NCBI RefSeq assembly: GCF_014651875.1
Contig: NZ_BMXS01000008.1
Coordinates: 75,255-139,254, forward strand
Reading direction: 5' to 3'
DNA: 64,000 nucleotides
From: Litchfieldella qijiaojingensis
GTDB taxonomy: Bacteria; Pseudomonadota; Gammaproteobacteria; Pseudomonadales; Halomonadaceae
Within the stretch, counting starts at the first letter, position 1. Every line of letters begins with the position of its first letter. The position numbers and the translations under genes are program-made. Positions 56,931 to 64,000 of this stretch are shown in pieces. The notes beneath the pieces were generated by a model, which worked only from the letters and a program-made list of their open reading frames with translations, searched no databases and was not told where the DNA came from.

Positions 56931-56955
56931 GAGGGCGACCCATTGGGCCGCCCTC
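56931..56955. terminator. Hairpin between aminotransferase and Yip1 genes
   Basis: GAGGGCGACCC and GGGCCGCCCTC pair with a 3-base loop between the two convergent genes; plus-strand tail TTCTCC. Probably bidirectional. Confidence 0.65.
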
Positions 56956-56985
56956 TTCTCCAGATGCTCTTCGGTACGGTCATGC

Positions 56986-57588
56986 TTAAAACAGCGATAG
57001 CAGGATTCGCTCGCCATATCCCCACAACAGCACCGTCACCGCCAATAGTGCCTCAAGCACCAGCACGCCTATCGCCAGGGTCGTGCTGGAGACGATGAAG
57101 CCTTCTTCACTGCTGATATCGAGGAAGGCGGGTATGCCCACATAGAGGAGATAGGCGGTATAGCAGAGCCCAATGATCCCCGCCAGCAAGCACAGCCAGA
57201 CCAAGGGATAGAGCGCCACCATCCCACTCAAGAACATGGGCGTGGCGAGATACCCGGCGAAGATCACGCAACGCCGACGGCTGGGCGGATTGGCGTAGCG
57301 CTGCGCCATCCAGTGGATCACGCTTCCCATCACGAACACCGCAGCCAGGATCGCGATGTAGAAAGCGATACCGGCATAGAACGCATCCAACAGGTTCAGC
57401 TTGATGGTGCGCTCTCCTCCCAATCCCCATCCGACTTGGGTGGTACCGATATAGGCGCAGATCACGGGAATCGCGCCCATGACGAACACATGGTGCGCAT
57501 AGAGGTGCGTCACCGTTTCCCGTTCGTCATGCATCTGCTTCCATTCCCGATAGGGATGGGCCAACAGCCCCCAGACATGAGTCAGCAT
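56986..57588 (-). CDS. Yip1-family membrane protein
   Basis: Inner-membrane protein of 200 residues with five hydrophobic segments. The N-terminal WGLLAHPYREWKQM is the usual Yip1-domain start, and LLYVGIPAFLDISSEEGF near residue 150 is the conserved C-terminal part. AGGAG lies 7 bases before the ATG. Bacterial Yip1-domain proteins have no assigned function. It lies between a convergent aminotransferase gene and the cyoE end, on the same strand as cyo but upstream spacing shows it is not in that operon's overlap chain. Confidence 0.8.
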   Translation of the reverse strand: MLTHVWGLLAHPYREWKQMHDERETVTHLYAHHVFVMGAIPVICAYIGTTQVGWGLGGERTIKLNLLDAFYAGIAFYIAILAAVFVMGSVIHWMAQRYANPPSRRRCVIFAGYLATPMFLSGMVALYPLVWLCLLAGIIGLCYTAYLLYVGIPAFLDISSEEGFIVSSTTLAIGVLVLEALLAVTVLLWGYGERILLSLF

Positions 57589-57730
57589 CCGAAATCTCCT
57601 GCTATCCGTATGAACGGCATACCGCCAAGGATGCCCGCTTGGGCATCCCTGACAGTATAGGCAGGCGTATCGCGATGCTGTTTCAACGCAACTGTGGACG
57701 GATGGCCGCCCAGGAGGAAAGTGAGTCAGC

Positions 57731-58618
57731 TCACAAGAGGGGCAGCGCCCCGAGGGTCGAATCCAGCGACATCATCAGGCTCAGTGCCGTGATGGTGAGG
57801 ATCGAGCAGCCGAAGATGCGTCTCGCCCAATGCGCCTCGTCGCGAGCACGGTACCCCTGCAGCGCCAGATACAGCCAATAGAGCCCCATGACCAACGCGA
57901 CGGCAAGATAGCCCGGGCCGGCATAGCCCGCCAGGCTGAGCGTCAGCGTGGCAGCAATGAAGGCCAGGATATAGCCGAGGATGTGATGTCGGGCCGTTGC
58001 AATTCCCCTGACCACCGGCAGCACGGGGATCGAAGCCACCCGATAATCTTCGAGGCGGAAGATAGCGATAGCGTAGGAATGCGGCATCTGCCACAGGCTG
58101 AAGATGATCAGCAGTGTCAGCGCCCCCGGGTCGAAGTGCCCGGTCACGGCACAATATCCTACTACCGGTGGCACAGCCCCCGACAGGCTGCCCACCAACG
58201 TGCCGTACTCGGAGTGCCGTTTCATGTACAGGCTATAGGCACCGACATAAATCACGAAGCCGAACGCCGCCAAGCCCACCGTCAAGGGGTTGGTGCCGAA
58301 CGCCAACAGCACGAAGCCCGCAATGCCCAGCAATGTGGCTTGACAAAGCGCCACGGCGGGCGAGATGCGTCCCTGCACCAGCGGGCGATCGCGAGTGCGC
58401 CGCATGACGGCATCGATATCGCGATCGATGACGTTGTTGAACGTACAGCCCGACGCGATCACCAAGGCCAGACCGATCAGCGCGGAGAGAAACAACAACG
58501 GGTCGAACTCACCGCGGGCGGCCAGAAAATAGCCGCCAATGACGGAGATCAGGTTACCGCCGATGATCCCTGGCTTGGTCAGGATAAAGAGGTCCTTGAC
58601 CACTCCATGACGCGGCAT
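57731..58618 (-). CDS. cyoE: Heme O synthase (protoheme IX farnesyltransferase)
   Basis: UbiA-family prenyltransferase of 295 residues from ATG 58618, which overlaps the cyoD stop. The first Asp-rich motif [19 protein letters not shown] (about residues 61-79) binds farnesyl diphosphate and heme, and about eight membrane helices are seen. [21 protein letters not shown] is the typical N-terminus. It farnesylates protoheme to heme O for the bo3 oxidase encoded upstream in the same operon. Confidence 0.95.
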   Translation of the reverse strand: MPRHGVVKDLFILTKPGIIGGNLISVIGGYFLAARGEFDPLLFLSALIGLALVIASGCTFNNVIDRDIDAVMRRTRDRPLVQGRISPAVALCQATLLGIAGFVLLAFGTNPLTVGLAAFGFVIYVGAYSLYMKRHSEYGTLVGSLSGAVPPVVGYCAVTGHFDPGALTLLIIFSLWQMPHSYAIAIFRLEDYRVASIPVLPVVRGIATARHHILGYILAFIAATLTLSLAGYAGPGYLAVALVMGLYWLYLALQGYRARDEAHWARRIFGCSILTITALSLMMSLDSTLGALPLL

Positions 58619-58935
58619 CAGCCGATCATCGTGTTCAGATGCAGATGATGCATGATCCACAGCGAACCTCCGACGACCAGGACGAGTATCGTCACCGTGA
58701 AGACAAAGGAGAGGAAGTTCCACCCCTCGTCCGACTTGGTGTTCATGTGCATGAACATGATCAATTGCACGAGAATCTGCAGTGTCGCCGTGACGACGAT
58801 GACTGCGACCATGGCCATGGTGCTCAATGCACCGCTCATCACCACGGCGAACGGAATCACGGTCAGCACGATGGATAGGATCAGCCCCATGACATAGGAC
58901 TTGACGCTGCCGTGCGCAGAGTGCGAATCGCTCAT
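58618..58935 (-). CDS. cyoD: Cytochrome bo3 quinol oxidase subunit IV
   Basis: Small membrane protein of 105 residues with three helices. [20 protein letters not shown] near the N-terminus, [18 protein letters not shown] (about residues 56-73) and the C-terminal [11 protein letters not shown] are CyoD signatures. It aids assembly of the oxidase's metal centres. Its stop overlaps cyoE. Confidence 0.94.
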   Translation of the reverse strand: MSDSHSAHGSVKSYVMGLILSIVLTVIPFAVVMSGALSTMAMVAVIVVTATLQILVQLIMFMHMNTKSDEGWNFLSFVFTVTILVLVVGGSLWIMHHLHLNTMIG

Positions 58936-58936
58936 C

Positions 58937-59539
58937 TCACAGGACTCCCATCAGGTAGACGAAAGAGAAGACACAGATCCAGACGATGTCGAGGAAGTGC
59001 CAGAACAGGCTCAGGCACAGGATCCTCGGTCGGGTCACGTCGTTCAGACCCTTGGTATGGAGTTGCACGAGCATCACCAGGATCCAGATCAAGCCGAAGG
59101 TCACGTGCAGGCCGTGGGTGCCGACCAGGGTGAAGAACGCCGACAGGAAGGCACTGCGATCGGGACCGAAGCCCTCATGGATCAAGTGCTGGAACTCATA
59201 GATTTCCATGCCCACGAAGGCAGCGCCGAGCAGGAAGGTGATACCCAGCCAGGCCTTGATTTGCCCGATCCTGCCAGCATTCATCGCCAGCACCGCCATG
59301 CCGTAGGTGAAGCTACTGAACAGCAGCAGGAAGGTCTCGACCAGGATGAACGGCAGCTCGAAGATGTCCGCTCCCGTCGGGCCCCCGGCCGTGCCCTTCA
59401 TGAGCACGGCGTACGTGGCGAACAACGATCCGAAGATCACCAGGTCGCTCATCAGGTAGACCCAGAAGCCGAATACCTTTATGCCTCCGGCATCATGGTG
59501 ATCATGCGCATCGTGATGACTCAATGTTTCGGTAGTCAT
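58937..59539 (-). CDS. cyoC: Cytochrome bo3 quinol oxidase subunit III
   Basis: Protein of 200 residues with five membrane helices, typical of CyoC. A His/Asp-rich N-terminus is followed by [24 protein letters not shown] (split) and later [21 protein letters not shown] (split; about residues 135-155). Subunit of the terminal oxidase in the inner membrane. One base separates its stop from the cyoD start. Confidence 0.95.
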   Translation of the reverse strand: MTTETLSHHDAHDHHDAGGIKVFGFWVYLMSDLVIFGSLFATYAVLMKGTAGGPTGADIFELPFILVETFLLLFSSFTYGMAVLAMNAGRIGQIKAWLGITFLLGAAFVGMEIYEFQHLIHEGFGPDRSAFLSAFFTLVGTHGLHVTFGLIWILVMLVQLHTKGLNDVTRPRILCLSLFWHFLDIVWICVFSFVYLMGVL

Positions 59540-59541
59540 GA

Positions 59542-61569
59542 TTACACCTGCATTCCAAACCGTGTGTTGGGCACGCTCTCATCCTCGGGCTGCTGCTCGC
59601 GCAGCTTCAGCCGTTGCTGATGCTCGCGCTCGATGCGCTCGACTTCCGCGGCGGACACGTAGTAGTCGACATCATCGTTGAAGATGCGCGCCAGGAAACT
59701 GACGAAGGTTCCGGCGGCACCGACGATCGCCAGCCACCAGATATGCCAGATCAGCGCAAAGCCCAGGATCAGCGCGAACAGGCTGATGATCGGCCCGGCC
59801 GCAGTGTTCTTGGGCATGTGGATGTCCTGGTACGGCCCCTTGCTTACCGCCTGGATGCCTTGTTGCTTCTGCGCCCAGAAGCAGTCGACGGAATCGACCT
59901 GCGGCAGATGCGCGAAGTTGTAGAAAGGCGCGGGTGAGGACGTGGCCCACTCCAGGGTACGTCCATCCCAGGGGTCGCCAGTGACATCCGCGTACTTGCG
60001 GCGATCACGGATGCTGACCCAGAACTGGATCACGGTGCAGATGATACCCAGCATGATGATGACGGCGCCCACCCAGGCCAGCAGCATCCACGGTTGCCAC
60101 TCGGGGTTGTCATAGGACTGCATGCGGCGCACGGCGCCGAAGAAGCTCAGCACGTAGAGCGGCATGAAGGCCACGTAGAAGCCCACCAGCCAACACCAGA
60201 AGGAGCGCTTGCCCCACTTCTCGTCGAGCTTGAAGCCGAAGGCCTTCGGGAACCAGTAGGTCAGGCCCGCCATCATCCCGAACAACACACCGCCGATGAT
60301 CACGTTATGGAAATGCGCGATGACGAACAGGCTGTTGTGCAACACGAAGTTGGCAGCCGGCACCGCCAACATTACCCCGGTCATGCCGCCCAAGGTGAAA
60401 GTGATGATGAAGCCCAGCGTCCACAGTACCGGCGAGGAAAACTCGAGGCTGCCGCGATACATGGTGAACAGCCAGTTGAAGACCTTCACCCCGGTGGGAA
60501 TGGCGATGATCATCGTCATGATGCCGAAGAAGGCATTGACGTTGGCTCCCGCTCCCATGGTGAAGAAATGGTGCAACCAAACGATGAATGACAGCAGCGT
60601 GATGCACACGGTCGCCCAGACCATGGTGTTGTAACCGAACAGGCGCTTGCGGGCGAAGGTCGCGATGACTTCCGAGAACACGCCGAATGCCGGCAGGATG
60701 AGGATGTACACCTCCGGGTGACCCCAGGCCCAGATGAGGTTGACGTACATCATCACGTTGCCGCCGAAATCGTTGGTAAAGAAGTGCATTCCCAGGTAGC
60801 GATCCAACGTCAGCAGGGCGATGGTCGCCGTCAGGATCGGGAAGGAAGCGATGATCAGTACGTTGGCGCACAGTGACGTCCAGGTGAAGATCGGCATGCG
60901 GAACAGCGTCATGCCCTTGGTGCGCATCTTCAGGATGGTCACGAAGAAGTTGATACCGGTGAGCGTCGTGCCGATCCCCGATATCTGCAATGCCCATATC
61001 CAGTAGTCGACGCCGACCCCGGGACTGTATTCGATTCCCGATAGCGGGGCATAAGCCAACCAGCCGGTCTTGGCGAATTCACCGACGAACAGCGAGATGT
61101 TGACCAGGATCGCCCCAGCCGCGAACAGCCAGAAGCTCAGGTTGTTGAGGAATGGGAAGGCAACGTCGCGGGCACCAATCTGCAGCGGCACCACCAGGTT
61201 CATCAGACCGATGACCATGGGCATGGCGACGAAGAAGATCATGATCACGCCATGGGCAGTGAAGATCTGGTCATAGTGTTCGGGAGGCAGATACCCCGCT
61301 GACCCGGCGGATGCCATGGCCAGTTGGGTACGCATCATGATGGCATCGGCGAAGCCCCGTAACAGCATCACCAGCGCCACGATGAAGTACATGATGCCAA
61401 GCTTCTTGTGGTCCACGGAGGTGAACCACTCGCTCCACAACCAGTTCCATTTGCGGAAATAGGTCAAGGCACCGAACAGGGCGAGACCACCGATGATGAC
61501 GGCAATTCCCACGGCCACCAGGATCGGCTCGTGATAGGGAATCGCTTCCAAGCTGAGTTTTCCGAACAT
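59542..61569 (-). CDS. cyoB: Cytochrome bo3 quinol oxidase subunit I
   Basis: Heme-copper oxidase core subunit of 675 residues. The low-spin heme and binuclear-centre ligands are visible: [12 protein letters not shown] (about residue 105), [17 protein letters not shown] (His-Tyr pair, about 280-296), WLHHFFTMG (about 331) and [11 protein letters not shown] (about 417). It reduces O2 to water with ubiquinol and pumps protons. About 15 helices. Lies 4 bases after cyoA. Confidence 0.97.
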   Translation of the reverse strand: MFGKLSLEAIPYHEPILVAVGIAVIIGGLALFGALTYFRKWNWLWSEWFTSVDHKKLGIMYFIVALVMLLRGFADAIMMRTQLAMASAGSAGYLPPEHYDQIFTAHGVIMIFFVAMPMVIGLMNLVVPLQIGARDVAFPFLNNLSFWLFAAGAILVNISLFVGEFAKTGWLAYAPLSGIEYSPGVGVDYWIWALQISGIGTTLTGINFFVTILKMRTKGMTLFRMPIFTWTSLCANVLIIASFPILTATIALLTLDRYLGMHFFTNDFGGNVMMYVNLIWAWGHPEVYILILPAFGVFSEVIATFARKRLFGYNTMVWATVCITLLSFIVWLHHFFTMGAGANVNAFFGIMTMIIAIPTGVKVFNWLFTMYRGSLEFSSPVLWTLGFIITFTLGGMTGVMLAVPAANFVLHNSLFVIAHFHNVIIGGVLFGMMAGLTYWFPKAFGFKLDEKWGKRSFWCWLVGFYVAFMPLYVLSFFGAVRRMQSYDNPEWQPWMLLAWVGAVIIMLGIICTVIQFWVSIRDRRKYADVTGDPWDGRTLEWATSSPAPFYNFAHLPQVDSVDCFWAQKQQGIQAVSKGPYQDIHMPKNTAAGPIISLFALILGFALIWHIWWLAIVGAAGTFVSFLARIFNDDVDYYVSAAEVERIEREHQQRLKLREQQPEDESVPNTRFGMQV

Positions 61570-61573
61570 GATG

Positions 61574-62491
61574 TTACTCCGCTGCCTCCGCGCTCATGAG
61601 CATCTCACCATGGCCACCGTGCATGTCGTCATGCCCGGAACCGGTGTGGAAACTCTTGATGATGCTTTCGTAAAGACCAGGCGACACCTGGGAGAAGTAC
61701 TCGACCGGATGGTCCTCGCTGGGCTGCGCCAAGGCGTCGTACTCCTCGGGGAAGGTCAGCGTCTCCGGCGCCTGGCGCACCTGCTCGACCCAGGCATCGA
61801 ACTCCTGCTGCGAGGTGGCATGCGCCTCGAAGGTCATGCCCGAGAATCCCGCCCCACTGTAGTTGGTCGACCGGCCGGGATAGGTGCCTTCCTCGTTGGC
61901 AATCAGGTGCACGTCGTTGTCCATCCCCGCCATGGCGTAGATCTGGCTGCCCAGGTCCGGGATGAAGAAGGCGTTCATCACCGACCCCGAGCTGACCCGG
62001 AAGTGCACCGGTACATCGACCGGGAAGGCTAGTTCGTTGACGGTGGCAATGCCCTGCTCGGGATAGATGAACAGCCACTTCCAATCCAGCGACACGGCTT
62101 GAATCTCAAGTGCCTCCCCCTCTTCATCGGCCAACGGCTTGTGGGGATCCAGACTATGCGAGGTGTACCAGGTCAATGCCGCCAGGAAGGCGATGATCAC
62201 GCAAGGAATGAGCCATACGACGGCCTCGATCCGATTGGAATGCGCCCACTCGGGGTGATAGGCAGCCTCTTTGTTGCCGCGGCGGTAGCGCCAGGCAAAA
62301 AGCAGCGTCATTACGATCACGGGAATGACGACGATCTGCATCAGGCCGAAGGCGGTCAGTATCAGAGTGCGTTGCTCGACACCGATCTCACCTTTGGGAT
62401 CCAGAAGCGCCGAACTGCAGCCGCCAAGCAGCAGGGGCAGCGATAGCCACAGCAAAATGCCGAGCACTCGCAAGCAGGAGTTTCTTCTCAT
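61574..62491 (-). CDS. cyoA: Cytochrome bo3 quinol oxidase subunit II
   Basis: Lipoprotein subunit of 305 residues. The signal peptide ends in the lipobox LLGGCSS (Cys near residue 25). Two membrane helices follow (about 45-70 and 90-110), then a periplasmic cupredoxin domain without the CuA ligands, as in quinol oxidases: [21 protein letters not shown] (split) and [20 protein letters not shown] (split). First gene of cyoABCDE on the minus strand. Confidence 0.96.
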   Translation of the reverse strand: MRRNSCLRVLGILLWLSLPLLLGGCSSALLDPKGEIGVEQRTLILTAFGLMQIVVIPVIVMTLLFAWRYRRGNKEAAYHPEWAHSNRIEAVVWLIPCVIIAFLAALTWYTSHSLDPHKPLADEEGEALEIQAVSLDWKWLFIYPEQGIATVNELAFPVDVPVHFRVSSGSVMNAFFIPDLGSQIYAMAGMDNDVHLIANEEGTYPGRSTNYSGAGFSGMTFEAHATSQQEFDAWVEQVRQAPETLTFPEEYDALAQPSEDHPVEYFSQVSPGLYESIIKSFHTGSGHDDMHGGHGEMLMSAEAAE

Positions 62492-62877
62492 GGTACGACC
62501 TCGTCAGGGCGGGGAGGCAGAATGTTATGAATACGCTACTTACTAAACAAGCCAATAGACGTAGCAGACACTCCCCTTGAAACCGGTCGTTTCACCCCAA
62601 TCAGCAGGACAGGGAGGAGCACATCGGAAGCTTGAGCCGCCATGAATGGCACCTCGAGCCGTGCGGTCAAGCCTTCGGTCCGGCGGCGGGGAAAGGATTG
62701 TCGGGATGCGACACACTGATGGGAAGAGACGTTTTGCCGCAGGGCGGTTTGTCGCAGGTAGACAATTTCCCCTCGACAAAGGGGATACCTGGTGCCGTCA
62801 CTTACGTTAAGTCGCAATGACGACGGGGCGGCCAAAGGGCCGCCCCGTCGTTTTGTGTCCTACCGGACGAGAGAGAA
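62492..62877. other. 386-base intergenic region upstream of cyoA
   Basis: Contains the presumed cyo promoter on the minus strand, but no clear -35/-10 pair or regulator box could be assigned. Its right end holds a strong hairpin with a T-run on the plus strand (see the next entry). A short plus-strand frame of 62 codons (62632-62820) ends right at that hairpin, but it has no recognisable product and no convincing start site, so it is not called a gene. Confidence 0.5.
62818..62853 (+). terminator. Intrinsic terminator, T-run on the plus strand
   Basis: CGACGGGGCGGCC and GGCCGCCCCGTCG pair across a 3-4-base A-rich loop and are followed by TTTTGTG on the plus strand. The minus-strand CBS-BON gene ends 25 bases to the right, yet the minus-strand side lacks a T-run, so this may serve both that gene and an unannotated plus-strand transcript. 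Confidence 0.75.
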
Positions 62878-63573
62878 TCAGACGCTACTCATGCCAATCG
62901 GCAAGAAGCCCAGGTTGTTTTCGACTCGTTTGACGCCGGGGGTGTTCTCGGCAGCGACCTCTGCCGCGCGTTTCTCATCCTGGGACTCCACCAGGCCCCA
63001 TAGCTGCACGACGCCATCCTGGACGATGACATTGACGCGATCGAACGTCAGCCCGGTATTTTCGTTGATCTCCTTGAGGATGGCATCGCGAATCTCGCGA
63101 TCGTCCGCCGTGACCGGCGTGGTGGCATCCGGGGCGGTTGCCGAGAACCCCCGCAACAGGTTCGCCCGACTGACGATACCGACCAGCCGACCATCGCGAA
63201 CCACCGGTACCCGCTTGATATGGTGTTTCTCGAGCAGGGTAGCGATCTTGTAAAGTGGCTCGTCCTCGCCCACGACCACGGGGTCGGCGGTCATGACCTC
63301 ATGCGCCTTGCGACCATGGGTCTTGACGTAATCGCTGGCCCGGCTCTCGCCAGCAAAGATCGACCTCAGCCACCATGACTGCCGCTTGTCGGTCTCGTTC
63401 TCCACACGGCGTATCAGATCACCTTCGCTGACGATACCCAATACCTGCTGGTCGGCATCGACCACCGGCACGGCACTGATACGATGTTCGAGCAACAACC
63501 GGGCGATCTCGTGCACGTCGGTATCGGGCGTTACCGTGATGACATTGGGGGTCATGACGTCTGAGGCTTGCAT
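62878..63573 (-). CDS. CBS-pair protein with C-terminal BON domain
   Basis: Protein of 231 residues from ATG 63573 (GGAG 8 bases upstream). The first CBS motif starts at residue 1 (ASDVMTPNVITVTPDTDVHE, ISAVPVVDADQQVLGIVSEGDLI, each split) and the second near residue 92 (HEVMTADPVVVGEDEPL, IKRVPVVRDGRLVGIVSRANLL). A BON domain follows (about residues 160-228) with VNVIVQDGVVQLWGLVES and TPGVKRVENNL. CBS pairs sense adenylates; BON domains often bind membranes. Stress-related role likely but unproved. Confidence 0.88.
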   Translation of the reverse strand: MQASDVMTPNVITVTPDTDVHEIARLLLEHRISAVPVVDADQQVLGIVSEGDLIRRVENETDKRQSWWLRSIFAGESRASDYVKTHGRKAHEVMTADPVVVGEDEPLYKIATLLEKHHIKRVPVVRDGRLVGIVSRANLLRGFSATAPDATTPVTADDREIRDAILKEINENTGLTFDRVNVIVQDGVVQLWGLVESQDEKRAAEVAAENTPGVKRVENNLGFLPIGMSSV

Positions 63574-63817
63574 GGTATTGTCTCCGGGTGATCGTCGCGA
63601 CAAGGCGACTAGGCAATGACATGAGCGCCGATGGTGGCAGGCTCGGCACCGAACCTATTTATCAATCTAGCAAGGCATCCGACGACCCACCTTGATCGAG
63701 GACAGTTTTTTGCAGGAAAGCGAAGGTTCGGCATTTCAAGCATTTGCCCTTTCCCAGTGCTCCCCAGTGGCCTAGAGTGGAGAAAACGCCTCCATGCTCA
63801 GACAAAGGGAGCGGTCT

Positions 63818-64000
63818 ATGGATTTTCAGTCACGTACATCAGAGAAACCCGCACCCTCCCCGCGCAGCCAGTGGTCACTGTTCGCGAGGAACTTCTTCAA
63901 GCACCCGAGGATGCTGGGTTCGATCATTCCCAGTTCGCCCTTTCTCGTCAGGCGGTTACTGGACCAGGTCGACTGGGATCGAGCCCGCGTGATTGTCGAA
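63818..64000 (+). CDS. Probable SAM-dependent methyltransferase, N-terminal part
   Basis: The first 61 codons of a protein cut by the window edge; ATG 63818 has AAAGGGAGCGG upstream. NFFKHPRMLGSIIPSSPFLV followed by VDWDRARVIVE is the usual start of PmtA-like phospholipid N-methyltransferases and related KsgA-fold enzymes, with the SAM motif expected directly after the visible end. The substrate cannot be told. Confidence 0.6.
   Translation, partial: MDFQSRTSEKPAPSPRSQWSLFARNFFKHPRMLGSIIPSSPFLVRRLLDQVDWDRARVIVE

Noticed and set aside
62632-62820. A 62-codon open frame ending at the terminator near 62820
   Set aside because: No recognisable product and no convincing start context; a non-coding transcript or chance frame is more likely.

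Overview
This window is chromosomal DNA from a GC-rich gammaproteobacterium, most likely Halomonas or another Halomonadaceae member. That call is inference from gene content: a gentisate pathway beside a TRAP carrier, opgGH, cyoABCDE, TPP-riboswitch-controlled thiC and tenA, an NhaC-type antiporter, and IS/REP-like repeats. No marker gene or database search was available. There are no rRNA, tRNA, CRISPR or intact transposase genes.

Layout. 1-4.7 kb: end of a TRAP permease, then 3-hydroxybenzoate 6-hydroxylase, gentisate dioxygenase, fumarylpyruvate hydrolase, maleylpyruvate isomerase and a MarR regulator. Together these take 3-hydroxybenzoate to fumarate and pyruvate. 4.8-9.5 kb (minus): cphB-cphA-iadA, a compact cyanophycin synthesis and complete-degradation operon. 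9.8-12.0 kb: a lysozyme-like protein and a lipase-like hydrolase. 12.2-19.6 kb: an aconitase-family protein with one altered cluster-ligand position, a secreted TPR protein, a LysR remnant, and a fused 2-oxoacid dehydrogenase E1 translationally coupled to a FabD-like acyltransferase. 19.8-24.8 kb: an Asp/Glu-racemase-superfamily protein, a medium-chain reductase, a methyltransferase with a divergent GlxA/AraC regulator, and a secreted protein. 24.9-28.4 kb: a MITE-like element, a potassium channel, and amphi-Trp, CBS and SleB-type proteins. 28.6-29.3 kb: a fused relic of a glutamine synthetase and a zinc alcohol dehydrogenase. 29.4-32.8 kb: enoyl-CoA hydratase, 3-hydroxyacyl-CoA dehydrogenase and an MFS carrier.

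33-41.8 kb is an envelope region: methyltransferase, VOC protein, LpxL-type acyltransferase, ManC/AlgA, a membrane sulfatase-fold protein, and opgG-opgH for periplasmic glucans. 41.9-47.8 kb is the most intriguing block. It holds a creatininase-family amidohydrolase, a RibD-C reductase, a methyltransferase, a GT4 glycosyltransferase, a divergent PTPS/QueD homologue that has lost one zinc-ligand His, a BchC-like dehydrogenase and a CDP-alcohol phosphatidyltransferase. It looks like a pathway that builds, glycosylates and methylates a GTP-derived pterin or pyrimidine.

47.8-50.9 kb: two independent TPP riboswitches ahead of tenA and thiC. 51-54.6 kb: IclR regulator, FAD amine oxidase and NhaC-family carrier. 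54.6-57.6 kb: beta-barrel protein, small conserved protein, class V aminotransferase and Yip1-family membrane protein. 57.7-62.5 kb (minus): cyoABCDE, the cytochrome bo3 quinol oxidase with heme O synthase. 62.9-64 kb: a CBS-BON protein and the start of a probable SAM methyltransferase cut by the window edge.
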